DNA from: Metabacillus malikii
Lineage (GTDB): Bacteria > Bacillota > Bacilli > Bacillales > Bacillaceae
Direction: 5' to 3'
Length of the DNA: 49,087 nt
Assembly (NCBI RefSeq): GCF_030813355.1
Contig: NZ_JAUSUD010000029.1
Location: 1-49,087 of the forward strand
Position numbers and translations under genes: made by a program. Of this stretch, positions 46,224-49,087 are shown one piece after another (position 1 is the stretch's first letter; every line of letters starts with the position of its first letter). The notes beneath the pieces are model-generated. The model saw only the letters and a list, made by a program, of their open reading frames with translations. It was not told the origin of the DNA and searched no databases.

Positions 46224-46264
46224 ACAATGTGAAGGAGCTAATAATTATTTAGGGAGGTATAATG

Positions 46265-47512
46265 ATGGAAAATAACAATTTAATTATTGAAAACATTGCT
46301 AACCCTCATGAATTGGAGAGGATCTATCGAAAAGACCCGAAAGCATTTAAAAAGTCATTCTTACAAGCATGGGAACAACATCCTGATTCTCAAGTGCTTG
46401 GCATTTGGTATGAAAGATTGCATTTCAAGGAGACAGCGAATACAGAAAAATCTCCTTTGCTTCAAAAAAGTTTCATCTTGATGGGCATTTTAGCTATTCT
46501 GGCAGGAATATGTACCAGAGTCATTTTTCATTTTGTCGAACAAGAAGTCATTGCTCCAATTAACCTGGCGTTTGGTATATTTCCTTTTATCGCTGCCTTG
46601 TTTGTTTACAATAATACCCCGAAGAAAAGGATGATTTATTCTCTTGTAGCGTTGTTTATAATTACTGTGGTCTATCTTAATATGCTGCCTTTAAATGATA
46701 AAGACAGTATTATCCTTGCTTATTTACACCTTCCTATATTCTTATGGCTATTATTAGGGCTTGCATTTACAGGAAATCAATATTCAAAAGGGAGTTCTAG
46801 ATTAGCTTATATCAAATTTAATGTGGAATATGGTATTCTTTACGCCAGCATGGCTGTTTGTGGAATGGCACTGGCGGCATTAACGATGCTGTTATTCAGC
46901 TTTATTGGCTTACAAATAGAAGACTTCTATTTTAGTAATGTTGTTTTATTTGGTGCTGCCGCTCTTGCGATTGTGGCTGCATACCTGGTATCAATGAATC
47001 TTAAACTTGCAAAGAATATTACACCATATATTGCGAAAATTTTTAGCCCGCTTGTCCTGGTCACATTATTGGTCTATCTTATGGCGGTTATATGGCTCGG
47101 GAAAAATCCATTCTTGGACCGTAATTTCCTGTTAGCCTTCAACGGGATCCTCTTTTGTGTATTGGCTGTTACGATATTTTCCATTACTGAAAGCGACACA
47201 GACCAGAAAAAGAGCATTTCAGATTATATAAATTTTGCACTTATTGTACTTGCGCTTATCATTGACAGCGTTGCCCTATCTGCCATCGTTTTCAGACTTT
47301 CATCTTATGGGATTACCCCTAACAGATTAGCTGTTTTAGGAGTAAACATCCTAATCTGGGCAAATCTAATTTGGATTATGATCTCCTATATGAGTTTTCT
47401 AAAAAGCAAATCCGGACCTTCAACGATCCAAGATGCTATTACTAAATATTTGCCAGTCTACGGACTTTGGGCAGCTATCGTTATCTTTACTTTTCCTATC
47501 ATCTTTAATTAG
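46265..47512 (+). CDS. Polytopic membrane protein, DUF4153-like
   Basis: 415 aa. A soluble N-terminal part of about 65 residues is followed by about ten hydrophobic helices and ends in a membrane helix. The segment FRLSSYGITPNRLAVLGVNI resembles the conserved YGLTPNR motif of DUF4153 proteins. AGGGAGGT precedes ATG 46265 (46262 is possible). It lies right behind the XRE remnant, its likely former regulator. Function unknown. Confidence 0.75.
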   Translation: MENNNLIIENIANPHELERIYRKDPKAFKKSFLQAWEQHPDSQVLGIWYERLHFKETANTEKSPLLQKSFILMGILAILAGICTRVIFHFVEQEVIAPINLAFGIFPFIAALFVYNNTPKKRMIYSLVALFIITVVYLNMLPLNDKDSIILAYLHLPIFLWLLLGLAFTGNQYSKGSSRLAYIKFNVEYGILYASMAVCGMALAALTMLLFSFIGLQIEDFYFSNVVLFGAAALAIVAAYLVSMNLKLAKNITPYIAKIFSPLVLVTLLVYLMAVIWLGKNPFLDRNFLLAFNGILFCVLAVTIFSITESDTDQKKSISDYINFALIVLALIIDSVALSAIVFRLSSYGITPNRLAVLGVNILIWANLIWIMISYMSFLKSKSGPSTIQDAITKYLPVYGLWAAIVIFTFPIIFN

Positions 47513-47576
47513 AACGGAGTTGTTCATGTAACGAAACTAAAGTTAATTTTCTAACCGAAAAAAATCGTTAAAGCTG

Positions 47577-47614
47577 AAACTATGTAGATTTTTATAAAAA
47601 GCTACATAGTTTTG
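47577..47614 (+). terminator. Terminator after the DUF4153-like gene
   Basis: AAACTATGTAG (47577-47587) pairs with CTACATAGTTT (47602-47612). Confidence 0.85.
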
Positions 47615-47689
47615 GTTAGTTTCATTACCAATGTTAAAGCGTTCATTCAAACTAGAAGATAAATTGTTTTAGTCGATAGAATTTTCAAC

Positions 47690-47830
47690 TGAAGTAAAAA
47701 GTAATTAAGGAATTAGCAGAAAATAAAAAAAGTTTACGTTAGCGTCAGGTGTCTGATAAAAGTATTTACAGTACAAAGACCTCATAATTTCGCCTTTTGT
47801 ATTACATATAAAGTTAAGAAGGGTGATAAT
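47690..47830 (+). pseudogene. Possible second XRE remnant
   Basis: From about 47696 a frame reads VIKELAENKKSLR-stop-RQVSDKS, similar to the first helices of an XRE domain but interrupted by TAG and soon ended. Otherwise 47615-47868 shows no gene. Confidence 0.3.
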
Positions 47831-47868
47831 ATGTCATCGGAGTCCGTTGGTATTGCAGAATCCAACGT

Positions 47869-48954
47869 TTAATCATCTCCTCTGCCTGATTTAGAAAGAG
47901 AATCACGCTGCATTCTATACTGCTTTGGCGTATACCCAGTATATTTTTTAAAAACTTTCGTAAAATAACTCTGATCTGTGAAGTTAAGGAGGGTATGTAT
48001 CTTTGATAATGAATAATCTGAAAATGAGATTAGCTTTTTTGCTTCTTCAATTTTCGTACGTTGAATATATTCTGTAACTGAAATGCCTACTTCTTTTTTA
48101 AACAAGTTCGAAAGATATTTATAATTAATTGAAACGTAGTCAGCAAGTTTTGAAAGTGAGATGTCTTCGTATATATGTTTGAAAATGTAATACTGGCATT
48201 CGCTAATTGGTTTTGTATATTTCTGTTTTTTACTATTCGCAACTCTTTCCGCAAACTCACATAAGCAATATTCTGTAAAAGTACGAACATCTTTAACGTT
48301 ATTGAGTTCTTCAAGTTATTGTATTTGGATGTCCCCTATCGTGTAAGCTATTTCTGGGTGTAGGCCGCCATTAATTGCAGCTCTTGTAGCAAGAGTAATG
48401 GTAGCAATCGTATGATTCTTTTGGTTTCTTCATTCACTCGTTTTGGATAGTATCGCTTCAAAATCTCCATCTTCCTTGAAAGACTTCCAATAGAGAAGAA
48501 GCTCTTCTTTATCTCCCTCTGTAATATATTGATAGACTCTTTTTTCATTATCGGGATTTTGGTGAAAAAATGAATTCTGACGCAATTCCACTAATGGTTG
48601 GTTTCGATCTACATATTGAAAATCCCGATTTTCCATTTGATTGCTTGCTCGTAATGTGGATTTTTGCGAAATAGTTGGACCTAAAAAAATAGTCCCTGAA
48701 GTCGAAGCATCATGATAAGGGATTACAATCAATCTTTCTAAATACTTTGTTGTATATAGGATTGGAGTGTGCTTTGTGGAATCAAGAGTGGGTATGTTGT
48801 CTAAAATACACTCCCTTGATTCATATAAAGGATTAACTATGTTTTTTGAGTTGTACTTTATTATAGTTTCGCCAGACTTATTCATTACATAAACTGGTAT
48901 ATTGATAGTTTCATGAATAAGCTTCAAACCAAATTCTAAGTTACCTTGAACCAT
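47869..48954 (-). pseudogene. AraC-family regulator, frameshifted and with internal stop
   Basis: Reading from ATG 48954 (GAGGTG 7 bp upstream): an N-terminal sensor domain (VQGNLEFGLKLIHETINIPV) runs to SKTSE-stop near 48430. The next part (NHTIATITLATRAAINGGLH, PEIAYTIGDIQIQ) needs a frameshift near 48425, hits TAA near 48317, then continues in that same frame (LEELNNVKDVRTFTEY) into an intact AraC double helix-turn-helix ending at 47869 (LADYVSINYKYLSNLFKKEV, FTDQSYFTKVFKKYTGYTPK). One frameshift and one stop in an otherwise well-kept gene mean recent inactivation. The N-terminal type is that of regulators of surface-protein or sugar genes. Confidence 0.88.
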
Positions 48955-49076
48955 AGTCATCACCTCATATGTTTTTCTCCTAAAGAAAAAAAGTAAGCCC
49001 CCAATCAAACAACGCATATAAACACACAGCGCCTCCTGGTACGATGAATGTATCAATTTAAGGAGGTGCTTTTCAT

Positions 49077-49087
49077 ATGCCAGAACA
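49077..49087 (+). CDS. Start of a gene cut by the window edge
   Basis: ATG CCA GAA CA... behind a strong AAGGAGGTG (49060-49068). Only three codons are visible; product unknown. It is divergent from the AraC pseudogene. Confidence 0.6.

Overview
The window looks like chromosome from a low-GC Gram-positive of the family Bacillaceae. Reasons: the 5S rRNA tail and the long tRNA cluster behind it (Asn-Ser-Glu-Val-fMet-Asp-Phe-Thr-Tyr-Trp-His-Gln-Gly-Cys-Leu-Leu) follow Bacillus rrn/trn operons; ribosome binding sites are strong GGAGG types with frequent TTG/GTG starts; there is a perfect TnrA/GlnR-type box and a ydaO-type (c-di-AMP) riboswitch. Genus is not decidable from sequence alone.

Region 1 (1-2168): end of an rrn operon plus 16 tRNA genes. 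Two of them, fMet and Thr, are each preceded by a broken 5' copy of the same tRNA followed by a short insert; the two inserts are related to each other over 42 bp without gaps.

Region 2 (2113-10283): an 8.1-kb integrated element in the 3' half of tRNA-Leu(CAA). It is bounded by 57-bp direct repeats (one mismatch) and 18-bp arm-type repeats. It encodes a tyrosine integrase, a winged-helix replication-initiator-like protein, a small serine resolvase, a sigma-70-like protein, an XRE regulator, several small unknown proteins and a divergently oriented two-gene membrane/cytoplasmic cargo module. It also carries iteron-like repeats and possible res sites. There are no capsid, terminase or conjugation genes. 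By eye it has no GATC, GGCC or CCGG site at all, while the flanks have many. It brings its own terminator to replace the rrn/tRNA terminator it pushed 8 kb away.

Region 3 (10284-20540): ordinary accessory chromosome: XRE regulator, DUF2178-like protein and ABC exporter; a dihydrouridine synthase; a chemoreceptor; a SunI/YnzG-like protein; a lipoprotein; and a glutamate/dicarboxylate:cation symporter behind a c-di-AMP riboswitch. Two copies of a composite dispersed repeat lie here, and a third is at 27840.

Region 4 (20595-30230): carbohydrate locus: DUF1349 protein, glycerate kinase, AraC regulator, a GH88 unsaturated glucuronyl hydrolase with an in-frame TGA at a conserved Trp, two Gfo/Idh/MocA oxidoreductases, a sugar-phosphate isomerase/epimerase and a DUF2264 protein. 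The enzymes suggest use of unsaturated uronate oligosaccharides; no sugar transporter is in view.

Region 5 (30345-45928): one long co-directional nitrogen/nickel supercluster: urtABCDE (urea import), ureABCEFGD (urease and its nickel-insertion chaperones), nikR and nikABCDE (nickel import). A sigma-A-like promoter and a TnrA/GlnR box precede urtA. Import of the substrate, the enzyme, its metal supply and a metal sensor are therefore together.

Region 6 (45929-49087): decaying regulators: the tail of an XRE gene, an intact DUF4153-like membrane protein, a frameshifted AraC-family pseudogene, and the first codons of a new gene at the right edge.
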